Notes: generated by a model not told the origin, from the letters alone. A stretch of 64,000 bases of DNA from Pseudooceanicola sp050897975 (GCF_050897975.1 NZ_JBPAXY010000004.1:248001-312000); one strand, 5' to 3'; positions 45,915-54,963 are shown, numbered from the stretch's first letter. Translations and numbers: made by a program.

Positions 45915-45949
45915 AAAAGAAAACGGCCCCGCCGCAGGGCGAGGCCGTT
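45915..45949 (-). terminator. Rho-independent terminator of rpmB
   Basis: On the minus strand AACGGCCTCGCC and GGCGGGGCCGTT pair over 12 bp with one wobble, followed by TTCTTTT. It starts 25 bases behind the rpmB stop. Confidence 0.85.
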
Positions 45950-45973
45950 CGAAATGTCGAAGGATCAAAGCGA

Positions 45974-46264
45974 TCAGGCGTTGGCGGCCTGGGCTTTCAG
46001 GATCTCTTTCTTCACCTTCAGCGCGGCGTCGGACAGCTCGGCGTCCTTGGCCTTGGCCAGGAACTTGTCCAGGCCACCGCGGTGGTCCACCGAACGCAGG
46101 GCGGAGGCGGAGATGCGCAGTTTCACGTTGCGGCCCAGGGTCTCCGAACGCAGCGAAACGTCGTTCAGGTTGGGCAGGAAACGGCGGCGGGTTTTGTTGT
46201 TGGCATGGCTGACATTGTTGCCAGTCATCGGGCCTTTACCGGTCAGTTCGCAGCGGCGCGACAT
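45974..46264 (-). CDS. rpmB: 50S ribosomal protein L28
   Basis: Structural protein of the large ribosomal subunit. The 96-residue product has the family start MSRRCELTGKGPMTGNNVSHANNKTRRRFLPNL and a normal C-terminal helix. The zinc Cys pairs of some L28 proteins are reduced to one Cys here. It is a single gene with its own promoter (46355-46383) and terminator. Confidence 0.97.
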   Translation of the reverse strand: MSRRCELTGKGPMTGNNVSHANNKTRRRFLPNLNDVSLRSETLGRNVKLRISASALRSVDHRGGLDKFLAKAKDAELSDAALKVKKEILKAQAANA

Positions 46265-46354
46265 GGGCTATCCTCGTCTGGTCTGAAGGGCAGTTCGCGC
46301 CCCGATCAAATGAAAAGGCACCGCCGTGGCGGCACCCCTGAATCTCGTTGCGCG

Positions 46355-46383
46355 TCATTACGACTCTGTCGGGGGGAGGTCAA
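46355..46383 (-). promoter_or_regulatory. Predicted promoter of rpmB
   Basis: On the minus strand TTGACC (46383-46378) and TAATGA (46360-46355) are separated by 17 bases, about 90 bases before the rpmB start, leaving a short leader with a small GC hairpin. Confidence 0.6.
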
Positions 46384-46511
46384 GTGTTTCGGAGATATGA
46401 CAGGGACAGAGCCGCGAGATGCGGATGCGGCGCTGCATAGACCGGCGGCGCGGGAAAGGCCAGAGGGGCGGCCCGTTCGCTTTGACGCGGGGCGCGTGAG
46501 GCGGATCCCCC

Positions 46512-48932
46512 CTATTGCTTGCGTTTGACGCGCAGGGTCGGATCCGCCTCGCGCGGATCCTCGGGCCAGGGGTGTTTCGGATAGCGGCCGCGCATGTCCT
46601 TGCGCACATCCGCATAGGAATTGGTCCAGAAGCCCGGGATGTCGCGGGTCACCTGCACCGGGCGACCGGCGGGCGACAGCAGGGTCACCACCAGGGGGCG
46701 GCCCGCCACGGTGGGGTGGCGGGTCTGGCCGAACATCTCTTGCAGGCGCAGGGCGATCCCGGGGTCTTCGCCGGAATAGTCGATGGCGATCTCGCGGCCC
46801 AGGGGGGTGATAAAGCGGGCGGGGGCCTCGCGGTCCAGCCGCTGTTGCGCGTCCCAGCTGAGCCGCCCGCGCAGGGCGGGCAGCAGATCGAATCGCTTCC
46901 AATCTTCCAGGCTGCGCACGCGCCCCAGATGCGGCAGCAGCCAGTCCTCTGCCGTTTCCATCAGCGCCGCATCGCTGAAATCGGGGAAGTCGTCGCCCAT
47001 CAGGCGCGCGCGGGCCAGGAAAAGGCGCGCGGGTTCGGAAGGGAAGAAACCCAGCTCGCGCACACCCTCCAGCATGGCGCGGGCCATGTCCTCGGGCGGG
47101 GCCTCTTTCCAGGCGCGGTCGGTCAGGGCGATGGCGCCCAGCCGGTCCTGCACCCGGGCCTCGACGCGGCGGTGGCGGCGTGACCAGCGGCACAGATGCA
47201 TCTCGGCGATCTGATCGGGGAAAAGGGTGCGCAGGGCGGCCTCGTCGATCTGCACCGCCTGGCGAATGCGCGCCTCGCGCGGGTCGCCGTCGGTGTCGGT
47301 GACCACCAGCAATCGCGCGCCCGCCAGCGGATCCTCGGGGGGCAGGGCCGCGCCCTTGCCGCCCGAGAGCAGATAGCGCGGCGCCTCGCCGGGGCGGCGC
47401 AGCCCGATCCGGTCGGGATAGGCGAGCGCGGCCATCTCCTCGGGCGCCAGCCCGGCCTCGGGACCGGCCCCGCGCGCCAGCCGCTTGGCCTCTTGCCGGA
47501 TGCGGGCCAGGGCGCCCGCATCGGCGCGGGCCTCACGCTCGCCCTGCAGGGCCTTCAGCCGCAGGTGCAGGTCCACCGGGGCGCCGCGCGCCATCGGGTC
47601 GCGGTCGGCCAGCAGCGCGGCCATGGGCGCCGCCGAGGGCCCGGCGAGTGCCAGCATATGGGCCAGGCGCGGGTGCAGCGGCAGCCCGGCCAGGGTGCGC
47701 CCGTGCTCGGTGATGCCATGCCCGTCCAGCGCGCCCAGCATCCGCAAGAGGGCCTGCGCCTCGGCAAAGGCGCCTTCGGGCGGGGGCGTCAGGAAGGCCA
47801 GCTGGTCCGGCCCCGCCCCCCAAAGCGCCAGTTCCAGAGCCAGGCCCGCCAGGTCGGCGGCCTCGATTTCCGCAGGGGGATAGGCGGGCAGGGCCCCTTC
47901 CTCGCCCCTGGTCCAGGCGCGGTAGCAGCGGCCCGGCGCCACCCGGCCCGCGCGGCCCGCGCGCTGATCGGCCTCGGCGCGGCTGACCTTCTCGGTCACC
48001 AGCCGCGACATGCCGGATCCGGGGTCAAAGCGCGCCCGCCGCGACAGGCCTGCGTCGACCACCGCGCGCACGTCGGGGATGGTCAGCGAGGTTTCGGCAA
48101 TCGAGGTGGCAAGCACCACGTTGCGCCCCTGGGCGGCAGGCTCCAGCGCGGCGCGCTGTTCGGCGAATTTCATCGCGCCATAAAGGGGGCGGATCTGGCA
48201 ATCGGCGGGCAGGCGGCCTTTCAGCGCCTGTTCCACCCGGCCGATCTCGCCCGCGCCGGGCAGGAAGACCAGCACGCCCGCCTCGGTCTCGGCCACCGCG
48301 CGTTCCACCAGGGTGGCGACATCGGCCCAGGTCTCGCGGCCCTTGCGCAGGGGGCGGTCGGCATGGACCAGCTCGACCGGATAGGCGCGCCCCTGCGAGG
48401 TGACGATGGGGGCGTCCTCCATCAGCGCCGCCACGGGGCCCGCGTCCAGCGTCGCGGACATGGCCACCAGGATCAGGTCGTCGCGCAGGGCTCCGGCGAT
48501 TTCCAGGCACAGCGCCAGGCCCAGATCGGCGTTGAGCGAGCGTTCGTGAAACTCGTCAAAGATCACCGCGCCGATCCCCGACAGCTCGGGGTCGGACTGG
48601 ATCATCCGGGTCAGGATGCCTTCGGTCACCACCTCTATCCGGGTCGCCCGGCCCACCTTGGCCTCGCCGCGCACCCGGTAGCCCACGGTCTCGCCCGCCC
48701 GTTCGCCCAGGGTCTGGGCCATGCGTTCGGCGGCCGCGCGGGCGGCCAGGCGGCGGGGTTCCAGCATCAGGATCCGGCCCGGGGTCAGCCCGGCCTCTAG
48801 CATAGCCAGGGGAACCCGGGTGGTCTTGCCCGCGCCCGGGGGGGCCTGCAAGACGGCGCGGCCCCGGGCGCGCAGGGCGGCGATCAGCTCTGGCAGGGCG
48901 GCGTCGATGGGCAGGGGGGCTTGGGCTGTCAT
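46512..48932 (-). CDS. hrpB: ATP-dependent helicase HrpB
   Basis: A DEAH-type helicase of 806 residues. The P-loop GAGKTT is at 33-38 and the Walker B box DEFH at 126-129 (FDEFHERSLN). Motifs SAT (MSATLDAG), TSIAETSLTIP and QRAGRAGR follow. The C-terminal ~120 residues match the HrpB-specific domain. The precise target RNA is not known. The ATG at 48932 is where similarity begins; the frame stays open far upstream on this strand only as an artefact of high GC. Confidence 0.94.
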   Translation of the reverse strand: MTAQAPLPIDAALPELIAALRARGRAVLQAPPGAGKTTRVPLAMLEAGLTPGRILMLEPRRLAARAAAERMAQTLGERAGETVGYRVRGEAKVGRATRIEVVTEGILTRMIQSDPELSGIGAVIFDEFHERSLNADLGLALCLEIAGALRDDLILVAMSATLDAGPVAALMEDAPIVTSQGRAYPVELVHADRPLRKGRETWADVATLVERAVAETEAGVLVFLPGAGEIGRVEQALKGRLPADCQIRPLYGAMKFAEQRAALEPAAQGRNVVLATSIAETSLTIPDVRAVVDAGLSRRARFDPGSGMSRLVTEKVSRAEADQRAGRAGRVAPGRCYRAWTRGEEGALPAYPPAEIEAADLAGLALELALWGAGPDQLAFLTPPPEGAFAEAQALLRMLGALDGHGITEHGRTLAGLPLHPRLAHMLALAGPSAAPMAALLADRDPMARGAPVDLHLRLKALQGEREARADAGALARIRQEAKRLARGAGPEAGLAPEEMAALAYPDRIGLRRPGEAPRYLLSGGKGAALPPEDPLAGARLLVVTDTDGDPREARIRQAVQIDEAALRTLFPDQIAEMHLCRWSRRHRRVEARVQDRLGAIALTDRAWKEAPPEDMARAMLEGVRELGFFPSEPARLFLARARLMGDDFPDFSDAALMETAEDWLLPHLGRVRSLEDWKRFDLLPALRGRLSWDAQQRLDREAPARFITPLGREIAIDYSGEDPGIALRLQEMFGQTRHPTVAGRPLVVTLLSPAGRPVQVTRDIPGFWTNSYADVRKDMRGRYPKHPWPEDPREADPTLRVKRKQ

Positions 48933-49076
48933 GGCGCCCTTATGCGACGGCGGGGCGGGGGGCGTCCAGCTTGTGTAAAGTGGGGGCGTTCCCCTTGCGG
49001 GCTGCGGCGGTGTCGCACTGGACGGCGCGCGGTGCGAGGCGCTACACCCGGGGAAAAGCAGACCCGGGGGACCCTG

Positions 49077-50054
49077 ATGGACATCGACACATTGGCCGAG
49101 AAAATCCTGGCCGGGGATCGCCGCGCCCTGTCGCGCGCCATCACCCTGGTGGAAAGCGCCCGCGAGGATCACCGCACCCAGGCGGCGCAGCTGCTGCAAC
49201 GGCTGTCCGGGGCAGGGCGTCAGGCGCTGCGCATCGGGCTGTCGGGCACGCCGGGGGTGGGTAAGTCGACCTTCATCGAGGCCTTCGGCATGATGCTGAC
49301 CCGCGCGGGCCTGCGGGTGGCGGTGCTGGCGGTCGATCCGTCCTCGGCGCGCACCGGGGGCTCGATCCTGGGGGACAAGACGCGGATGCCCGAGCTGGCG
49401 CGCGCGCCCACGGCCTATATCCGCCCCTCGCCCAGCCAGACGCACCTGGGCGGCATCGCGCGCCGCTCGCGCGAGGCGGTGGCGCTGTGCGAGGCGGCGG
49501 GGTTCGACGTGGTGCTGGTGGAAACCGTGGGCGTCGGCCAGTCGGAAACCGTGGTGGCCGAGATCTCGGACCTGTTCCTGCTGCTGCTGGCGCCCGCGGG
49601 CGGCGACGAGTTGCAGGGCGTCAAGCGCGGCATCATGGAGATGGCCGACATGATCCTGGTCAACAAGGCCGATGGCGATCTGAAGCCGGTGGCGATGCGC
49701 ACCTGTGCCGATTACGCGGGCGCCCTGCGGCTGCTGCGCAAGCGGCCCCAGGACCCCGAGGGCTTCCCCAAGGCGATGATCGTCTCGGCCCTGGCCCGGG
49801 ACGGGTTGGAAAAGGCCTGGGAAGAGATGACCACCCTGGCCGACTGGCGCCGCGCCGAGGGTCATTTCGACCGCGCCCGCGCCGCCCAGGCCCGGTTCTG
49901 GTTCCGCGAGGATGTGAAACAGGCCCTGCTGGCCGAGTTGGAGCGCGGCGCGGCCAAGGCGAAGATGGCCGAGCTGAGCGATGCGGTGGCGGCGGGAGAG
50001 ACGACGCCGACCCTGGCGGCAGAAGAGATGCTGGCGGCCCTGCGCGCCGGGTGA
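49077..50054 (+). CDS. meaB: Methylmalonyl-CoA mutase-associated GTPase MeaB
   Basis: A G3E-type GTPase chaperone that loads and protects the B12 cofactor of methylmalonyl-CoA mutase. It has 325 residues. P-loop GTPGVGKST is at 57-65; DPSSARTGGSILGDKTRM and VETVGVGQSE mark switch regions, and NKADGD is the base-specificity motif. It is divergent from hrpB with a 144-bp gap. The mutase itself is not in the window, while the epimerase gene mce is at 22409. Confidence 0.94.
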   Translation: MDIDTLAEKILAGDRRALSRAITLVESAREDHRTQAAQLLQRLSGAGRQALRIGLSGTPGVGKSTFIEAFGMMLTRAGLRVAVLAVDPSSARTGGSILGDKTRMPELARAPTAYIRPSPSQTHLGGIARRSREAVALCEAAGFDVVLVETVGVGQSETVVAEISDLFLLLLAPAGGDELQGVKRGIMEMADMILVNKADGDLKPVAMRTCADYAGALRLLRKRPQDPEGFPKAMIVSALARDGLEKAWEEMTTLADWRRAEGHFDRARAAQARFWFREDVKQALLAELERGAAKAKMAELSDAVAAGETTPTLAAEEMLAALRAG

Positions 50055-50056
50055 AA

Positions 50057-50260
50057 GGGGCTGCCCCCCCCCGTCGCCGGAGGGCGACAAATGGAGGGGG
50101 AAGGGGGGCGCTGCCCCCGTCGCCGGAGGGCGGCAAATGGAAGGAAGCGGGGGCCTTGCCCCCGTCGCCGGAGGGCGACAGGTCGAGGGGGAAGAGGGGC
50201 TCTGCCCCCCGCCGCGCGTGCCGCGCGACTCCCTCCGGGATATTTTTGGCAATGAGAAAG
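50057..50260. repeat. Intergenic terminator-like repeat, locus 8, with three tandem hairpin units
   Basis: This fills most of the 328-bp gap between convergent meaB and cobB. Three successive GTCGCCGGAGGGCGAC-type palindromes alternate with GGGGGC(x)GCCCCC hairpins, and the block ends with GGGATATTTTTGGCAATGAG at about 50237-50257. The rest of the gap (to 50382) is GC-rich and featureless. Confidence 0.85.
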
Positions 50261-50382
50261 CGCTAAGGGGCGCTGCGGGGCAGGCGTCGGGGGCTGAGGG
50301 CCCCGTTGGGCCGGGTTGATGGATGGGCGCCTTTGGGGGTGCCCCTGGGGGCGGCGGTGGCGGCCCGGGGGCGAGGGCGGCG

Positions 50383-51078
50383 TCAGTGGTCGCTGAGCAG
50401 CTCGGCCACCCAGAGGGGCACGACCTCGGTCGCGCGGCCAAGGCGGGCCTCGGCGAAATCGCTGCGCACCGAGGAGCTTTCCAGATTCAGCTCGACCGAA
50501 TGGGCGCCCGCCGCATCGGCGATCTGCACGAAGCCCGCCGCCGGATAGACCTGCCCCGAGGTGCCGATGGCGGCGAAGAGCGTGCAGCTTTCCAGATGGG
50601 CCAGGATCGCGTCCATGTGGTAGGGCATCTCGCCGAACCAGACGATGTCGGGGCGCCCGGCGGGGGCGGCGCAGGCGGGGCAGGGTTCGGCCACCTGCAT
50701 CTCCATCGGCGCAGGCCAGCGGTGGCCGCAGGTGGCGCAGAGGGCCGAGGCCAGCTCGCCATGCATATGCAGCACGTCCCGCGCCCCGCCCGCCTCGTGC
50801 AGGGCGTCGACGTTCTGGGTGACCAGCACCACCTCGCCCGGGTAGTCCCGTTGCAGCTGGGCCAGGGCCACATGGGCGGCATTGGGCCGGGCCTCGGCGG
50901 CGGCGGCGCGGCGGGCGTTGTAGAACCGCTGCACCAGTGCCGGGTCGCGGGCGAAGCCCTCGGGCGTGGCCACATCCTCGATCCGGTGCTGTTCCCACAG
51001 CCCGCCCGCATCGCGGAAGGTGCCCAGCCCGCTTTCGGCGGAGATGCCCGCGCCGGTCAGGATCACGATTTTCTCCAT
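50383..51078 (-). CDS. cobB: Sir2-family NAD-dependent protein deacylase
   Basis: Removes acyl groups from protein lysines using NAD. The 231-residue sirtuin has GAGIS (9-13), QNVD (88-91), catalytic His106 (HMHGEL) and a zinc ribbon of Cys114, Cys117, Cys133 and Cys136. Class III (CobB-like) features and the short N-terminus suggest deacetylase/desuccinylase activity. It is convergent with meaB and divergent from the phosphatase gene. Confidence 0.94.
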   Translation of the reverse strand: MEKIVILTGAGISAESGLGTFRDAGGLWEQHRIEDVATPEGFARDPALVQRFYNARRAAAAEARPNAAHVALAQLQRDYPGEVVLVTQNVDALHEAGGARDVLHMHGELASALCATCGHRWPAPMEMQVAEPCPACAAPAGRPDIVWFGEMPYHMDAILAHLESCTLFAAIGTSGQVYPAAGFVQIADAAGAHSVELNLESSSVRSDFAEARLGRATEVVPLWVAELLSDH

Positions 51079-51143
51079 CCCGCCTTTTCCTTTGCTGATC
51101 CGGGTTCTAGCCTTTGTTCGACGATAGCCGCAGGAGATGCCCG

Positions 51144-51629
51144 ATGAAAACCGCTTCGATCCTTTTCGTCTGTCTTGGCAATATCTGCCGCTCGCCCACG
51201 GCGGAGGCCGTGATGCGCGCCAAGGTCGAGGAGTTGGGGCCGGATCTGGGCGCGAATCTGGTGCTGGACAGCGCGGGCACCGGCGGCTGGCATGTGGGCG
51301 AGGCGCCCTATGGGCCGATGCAGGCCGCCGCCCGGGCGCGGGGCTATGACATGGCGGGGCTGCGGGCGCGCCAGTTCGCCGTCGCCGATTTCGGCGCCTT
51401 CGACCTGATCCTGGCCATGGATGCGCAGAACCTGGCTGATATCGAGGGGCAGCGCCCGCAGGCCGGGCAGGGCGCCCCGGTGCGGCTGTTCACCGATTAT
51501 CTGCCCGCCCAGAGCGCCTTTGCCGGGGCCGATCATGTGCCCGACCCCTATTACACCCGCGATTTCGACGGCACCCTGTCGCTGATCGAGGACTGCGCCG
51601 AGGGGTTGCGGACGGCGCTGGCAGGCTGA
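51144..51629 (+). CDS. Low-molecular-weight protein-tyrosine phosphatase
   Basis: A 161-residue cytoplasmic phosphatase. The catalytic loop C-x5-R is Cys10 to Arg16 (VCLGNICRSP), and the general acid Asp is in VPDPYYT near residue 138. The target is unknown; no tyrosine-kinase or polysaccharide genes lie nearby. The start at 51144 follows GGAG with good spacing. It is divergent from cobB. Confidence 0.93.
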   Translation: MKTASILFVCLGNICRSPTAEAVMRAKVEELGPDLGANLVLDSAGTGGWHVGEAPYGPMQAAARARGYDMAGLRARQFAVADFGAFDLILAMDAQNLADIEGQRPQAGQGAPVRLFTDYLPAQSAFAGADHVPDPYYTRDFDGTLSLIEDCAEGLRTALAG

Positions 51630-51663
51630 GGAAGACGGCGCAGGGCCGCCTTCCCCGCCGGGG

Positions 51664-52020
51664 TCAGCGGGCCAGGTGCCAGGTGCCGCCGACGCCGTCG
51701 CCCCGGGTGTCGCCGGGCTTGTTGTCGCCCGCCCAGTAGTACAGCGGCATGTTGTCCAGCGCCCATTGCAGGCTGCCGTCCTGACGGGTGACCAGGGTGA
51801 AGTCCCCCTCGGCCGAGGCGCCGGAGCCGGCCAGCAGCGGCGGCCAGGACTTGGCGCAGCCGCCGTTGCAGTTGGAGGTGCCGGGGGCATCCTTGTCGAA
51901 GATGTAAAGGGACATGCCGTTGGCATCGGCCAGATAGCCCGCTTCGGTCATCTGAACGCCCGAGGGGCCAGAGGCGACAAGGCTGAGAACGGCCGCTGCC
52001 GCAGTCATTGCAAGATTCAT
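51664..52020 (-). CDS. Secreted COG4315-type (Lipoprotein_15) repeat protein
   Basis: A 118-residue exported protein with a signal peptide (MNLAMTAAAAVLSLVASG). Two copies of the secreted repeat are visible: GYLADANGMSLYIFDKDAPGTSNCNGGCAKSWPPLLA and TRQDGSLQWALDNMPLYYWAGDNKPGDTRGDGVGGTWHL. Role is unknown; such proteins are periplasmic or surface-bound. Two Cys may form a disulfide. Confidence 0.82.
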   Translation of the reverse strand: MNLAMTAAAAVLSLVASGPSGVQMTEAGYLADANGMSLYIFDKDAPGTSNCNGGCAKSWPPLLAGSGASAEGDFTLVTRQDGSLQWALDNMPLYYWAGDNKPGDTRGDGVGGTWHLAR

Positions 52021-52399
52021 GGATCATACTCCGTAAAGGATTGTCCGGCCGGGCCGGAAAAAGGTCACGCGCCATCGCGCATGGCGTCGATGAGGGGGCC
52101 TTTGCCGGGGCGGCGTTGTCACCAGCGTTGTCATGGTCGATGAAATTGCGGGCCCGGGGCGTTGAAACGGGCCCGCGGCCTGGCGCGCGGCCAGAGGCTT
52201 GCCCGGTGCCCGGGCGGACGCTATCCTGGGGGTGGTCGGCAGTTCCCGAGGCCCGCCGTGCCCTTCGGGGCCTGCTAAACCTGCCATCCGAGGGCGCCTG
52301 GCGCGCCCTTCGTTTCGATGTTCCGACAGTTCTCACGCCCGACGCGTGCCTGTCGTGACCCGGCGGCCCGCGACCCCTGGCACGCGTGCAGGAGCGATC
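52021..52399. other. Divergent intergenic region with a direct repeat
   Basis: The 379-bp gap between the secreted-repeat gene and the DUF2087 gene contains two copies of GCGTTGTCA (52113-52121 and 52125-52133), 12 bases apart, i.e. about one helix turn. It could bind a regulator for the minus-strand gene. No convincing -35/-10 pair or small gene is seen; short open frames here look like GC artefacts. Confidence 0.4.
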
Positions 52400-52957
52400 A
52401 TGTCGAGACCCCCTATCCCCCTGTCCGTTCCGGACCTTTCCGCCTTTTCCCGCGCCCTGGCGCGTCAGCTGGACGCCGCCGAAGGCGCGCCGCCCTCGCA
52501 TCTGGCGCTGATGAACATGCTGGCGCGGGCCGGTGGTTATCGCAATTTCCAGCATCTGCGCGCCGTGCAGGCCGCCGAGGGGCGGCTGGCGCGGCCGCCC
52601 CGGGCGCCCGAGCCCCCGGCGGACCTGCGCCTGGTGGAACGCGCTCTGCCGCATTTCGACGACGCCGGGCGCCTGCTGCGCTGGCCCGGACGGCGCCAGG
52701 TGCGCAGCCTCTGTCTGGAGGTGCTTTGGGCGCGTCTGCCCGCCGGGCAGGTCCTGACCGAGCCCGAGGTCAACGCCCACCTGGAGGCGGCGCACCTGTT
52801 TGGCGACGTGGCGCAGCTGCGCCGCTCGCTGATCGAGGACGGGCTGGTCAGCCGCACCCGCGACGGCAGCGCCTATCGCCGCCTGGGGCAGGCTCCCAGC
52901 CCCGAGGGGCGGGCGCTGATCCAGCGGGTCGAGGCGCGGCGCAGGGCCGTGGCCTGA
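52400..52957 (+). CDS. DUF2087-domain protein
   Basis: A 185-residue protein. The C-terminal ~90 residues fit DUF2087: FDDAGRLLRWPGRRQVRSLCLEVLWARL, LTEPEVNAHL, DVAQLRRSLIEDGLVSRTRDGSAYRRL, a winged-helix-like pattern. The N-terminal ~90 residues hold a helical SHLALMNMLARAGGYRNFQHL segment. Probably a regulator, which is inference. GGAG lies six bases before the ATG at 52400. Confidence 0.8.
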   Translation: MSRPPIPLSVPDLSAFSRALARQLDAAEGAPPSHLALMNMLARAGGYRNFQHLRAVQAAEGRLARPPRAPEPPADLRLVERALPHFDDAGRLLRWPGRRQVRSLCLEVLWARLPAGQVLTEPEVNAHLEAAHLFGDVAQLRRSLIEDGLVSRTRDGSAYRRLGQAPSPEGRALIQRVEARRRAVA

Positions 52958-53046
52958 GGCGGCGCGCGCGCGGCGCGACGTGAAAAAGGCGCGGCCCCCG
53001 GGGGGCTGCGCCTGTCATCTGCGGGTCGATAGGGGGTTTGCGCGCC

Positions 53047-53370
53047 TCAGGAGGCGGCGCATTGCTCCTGCGCGACGGCGCCGAAGTAGGAGTATTTCTC
53101 CCAGAACTGCTCATCCGCGCGCGAGCTGGACATCTTCACGTCCTGGGCCATGTCGGGCTTCTTGAAGAAGCGGGCCGCCTGGCGCTGGTCGCGGCCGCTG
53201 AGCACCATGTCGGCAACCTGCTGGATGCAGCCGCAGACCTGCGGGTTCGCCGCGCGGCTGTCCGAGGCCAGGCAGGCGCGGGCGATCGGGCCGGCCTGGG
53301 CGGTGCTGCCCAGCATCATCAGGGTGGTGACTGCGCTTGCGGCCAGGGCCGCGCGAATGGAACATTTCAT
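53047..53370 (-). CDS. Small secreted cysteine-containing protein
   Basis: A 107-residue protein with a signal peptide (AALAASAVTTLMMLGSTAQAG). The mature part has four cysteines (RACLAS, VCGCIQQ, EQCAAS) and is otherwise helical, with a lysine-rich FFKKPDMAQDVKMS segment. Similar proteins have been labelled arginine transporter, but nothing here supports transport. Cytochrome-like CxxCH is absent. Function is unknown. Confidence 0.65.
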   Translation of the reverse strand: MKCSIRAALAASAVTTLMMLGSTAQAGPIARACLASDSRAANPQVCGCIQQVADMVLSGRDQRQAARFFKKPDMAQDVKMSSSRADEQFWEKYSYFGAVAQEQCAAS

Positions 53371-53772
53371 CTCGTTACTGCCTTCGCTGTCCGCCGGTCC
53401 GGGGGTTGGTCCGCCCGTGGCCCGCTGTTCGTCTCTGCCATCCGCCCCCCTGCCAATGGCCTGTGCAGGAGAGTCGGTAGCGGGAAAGTGGCAAAAAATC
53501 CGTTAATCGACAACCGATACGCGCCCTTTTGCCCGGGGCGCCGGAGGGGGTCGGCGGAAATCCGCGCCGGGGAAGAGTCGCGAAACTGCCCCGAAACCTG
53601 GCTGAAACGTCCCATTTTCGCCCTCTCCCCGGTCCGGCCTGCCGCGTAAGATACGGGAAAGCTTGCTTAACAGCGGGTTAATCGCAAGACTGGCGGGGAA
53701 GCTGTCGCGGCCTCGGGCGTCGCGGGCGTGTCACCGAAACATCGGGGCGCATCAGATGCAGGGGCAGAGCAT
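53371..53772. other. Divergent intergenic region ahead of the Hint-domain gene
   Basis: The 402-bp gap has no gene. It carries the CtrA box at 53667-53681 and a TTAA half-site at 53503-53506 within a short AT-richer stretch. Both could regulate the Hint gene; the half-site also lies about 135 bases upstream of the small secreted protein gene. Confidence 0.5.
53667..53681 (+). promoter_or_regulatory. CtrA-type binding site
   Basis: TTAA-CAGCGGG-TTAA is a perfect TTAA-N7-TTAA site, about 92 bases before the Hint-domain gene. In Rhodobacteraceae CtrA controls motility, gene-transfer-agent and surface-protein genes. Confidence 0.65.
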
Positions 53773-54963
53773 ATGGCAACGGTAAGTTTCACCCTGCGCG
53801 GTGACCAGATCGCGACCTATTCCAGCTATTCCGGCAACGGCAACAACAGTGGTCGCGTGGTCACGGTCGAGGGCGTCAGCCCGATCGGCGATGCCAGCGA
53901 CAGCTACACCGTGCTGGTGGAACAGGTGAACGAGGGCACCACGCAGTTCCAGAACGGCCAGTTCGTCACCATCCTGGATGCGGATGGCAACATCGTCATG
54001 CCGCGCACCGGGGTCAACCCGGACGCCGAACAGGGGCTGGCCGCGGGCGATGAACATATCCTGTTCATCCAGTCGAATTTCCTGATCGACTATGCGGGTT
54101 TCGAGGCGGGCAGCAGCACCTTCAAGATCCAGCATAGCGACGAGAAGGCGGACCCGGGGATCGGCGACAACGACGGCCAGTTCGACTGGACCGACCAGGC
54201 GGCCTTCGTCTGCATCGCCTCGGGCAGCCTGATCGACATGGTCCATGGTGGCCCCCGTCCGGTGGAAGAGCTGTTGCCGGGCGATCTGGTGCCCACGGTC
54301 AGCGGGCGGATGCGCCGGGTGCTGTGGGTGGGCCAGGGGCACATGAGTTTCGACCCAGACGGGCACAAGCAAAAGCCGATCCTGTTCAAGGCGGGGGTGC
54401 TGGGCAACGGGCTGCCGCGCCGCGACCTGATGCTGTCGCCGCAGCACCGGGTGCTGCTGGGCGGGCCGGATGTGGCGGCGCTGACCGGCGAGGCGAGGGT
54501 GCTGGCGCCGGCCTGCGGCCTGGTGCCGTTGCCGGGGGTGCGGGTGATGCGCGGGCGCCGCGACGCGGTCTATGTCTCGGTCCTGCTGGACCGCCACGAC
54601 GTGATCCGCGCCGAGGGCGCCCCGGTGGAAAGCTTCTGGCCCGGTCCCGAGGGGCTGAAACGCCTCGACCCGATGCTGCGCGCCGCCGTCCATGCCGAGA
54701 TCCCCGGTCTGCTGAGCGAGGGGGTGGCGGCCTATGGCCCGCCCGCCGCGCGACTGATGCGGGTGCAGGAAACCCTGCGCCTGGCCCGCGCCCTGCGGAC
54801 GGGCATGGCCGAAGCCCGCGCCGAGGGGCGCGCGCCGCGCCCGCTGATCCCCGCCCTGGCCCCGCCCGAGGCGGCGCGGGCCCGGCGCACCCGCAGCGGT
54901 CGCACCCTGCGCTTCGAGGGGCTGCTGGATACGGGCTATGAGGGGCTGCGCATCCGCGCCTGA
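53773..54963 (+). CDS. Hint-domain (Hedgehog/intein-type) protein
   Basis: A 396-residue protein. The N-terminal ~140 residues form a beta-rich domain (ATVSFTLRGDQIATYSSYSG...STFKIQHSDE). A Hint_2 domain follows: potential nucleophile Cys147 at FVCIASGSLIDMVHGG, then PVEELLPGDLV and the characteristic LSPQHRVLL. The remaining ~170 residues are helical and basic. Autocleavage at Cys147 could release the N-terminal domain, as in related bacterial proteins; this is inference. No signal peptide is seen. A CtrA box lies upstream. Confidence 0.83.
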   Translation: MATVSFTLRGDQIATYSSYSGNGNNSGRVVTVEGVSPIGDASDSYTVLVEQVNEGTTQFQNGQFVTILDADGNIVMPRTGVNPDAEQGLAAGDEHILFIQSNFLIDYAGFEAGSSTFKIQHSDEKADPGIGDNDGQFDWTDQAAFVCIASGSLIDMVHGGPRPVEELLPGDLVPTVSGRMRRVLWVGQGHMSFDPDGHKQKPILFKAGVLGNGLPRRDLMLSPQHRVLLGGPDVAALTGEARVLAPACGLVPLPGVRVMRGRRDAVYVSVLLDRHDVIRAEGAPVESFWPGPEGLKRLDPMLRAAVHAEIPGLLSEGVAAYGPPAARLMRVQETLRLARALRTGMAEARAEGRAPRPLIPALAPPEAARARRTRSGRTLRFEGLLDTGYEGLRIRA

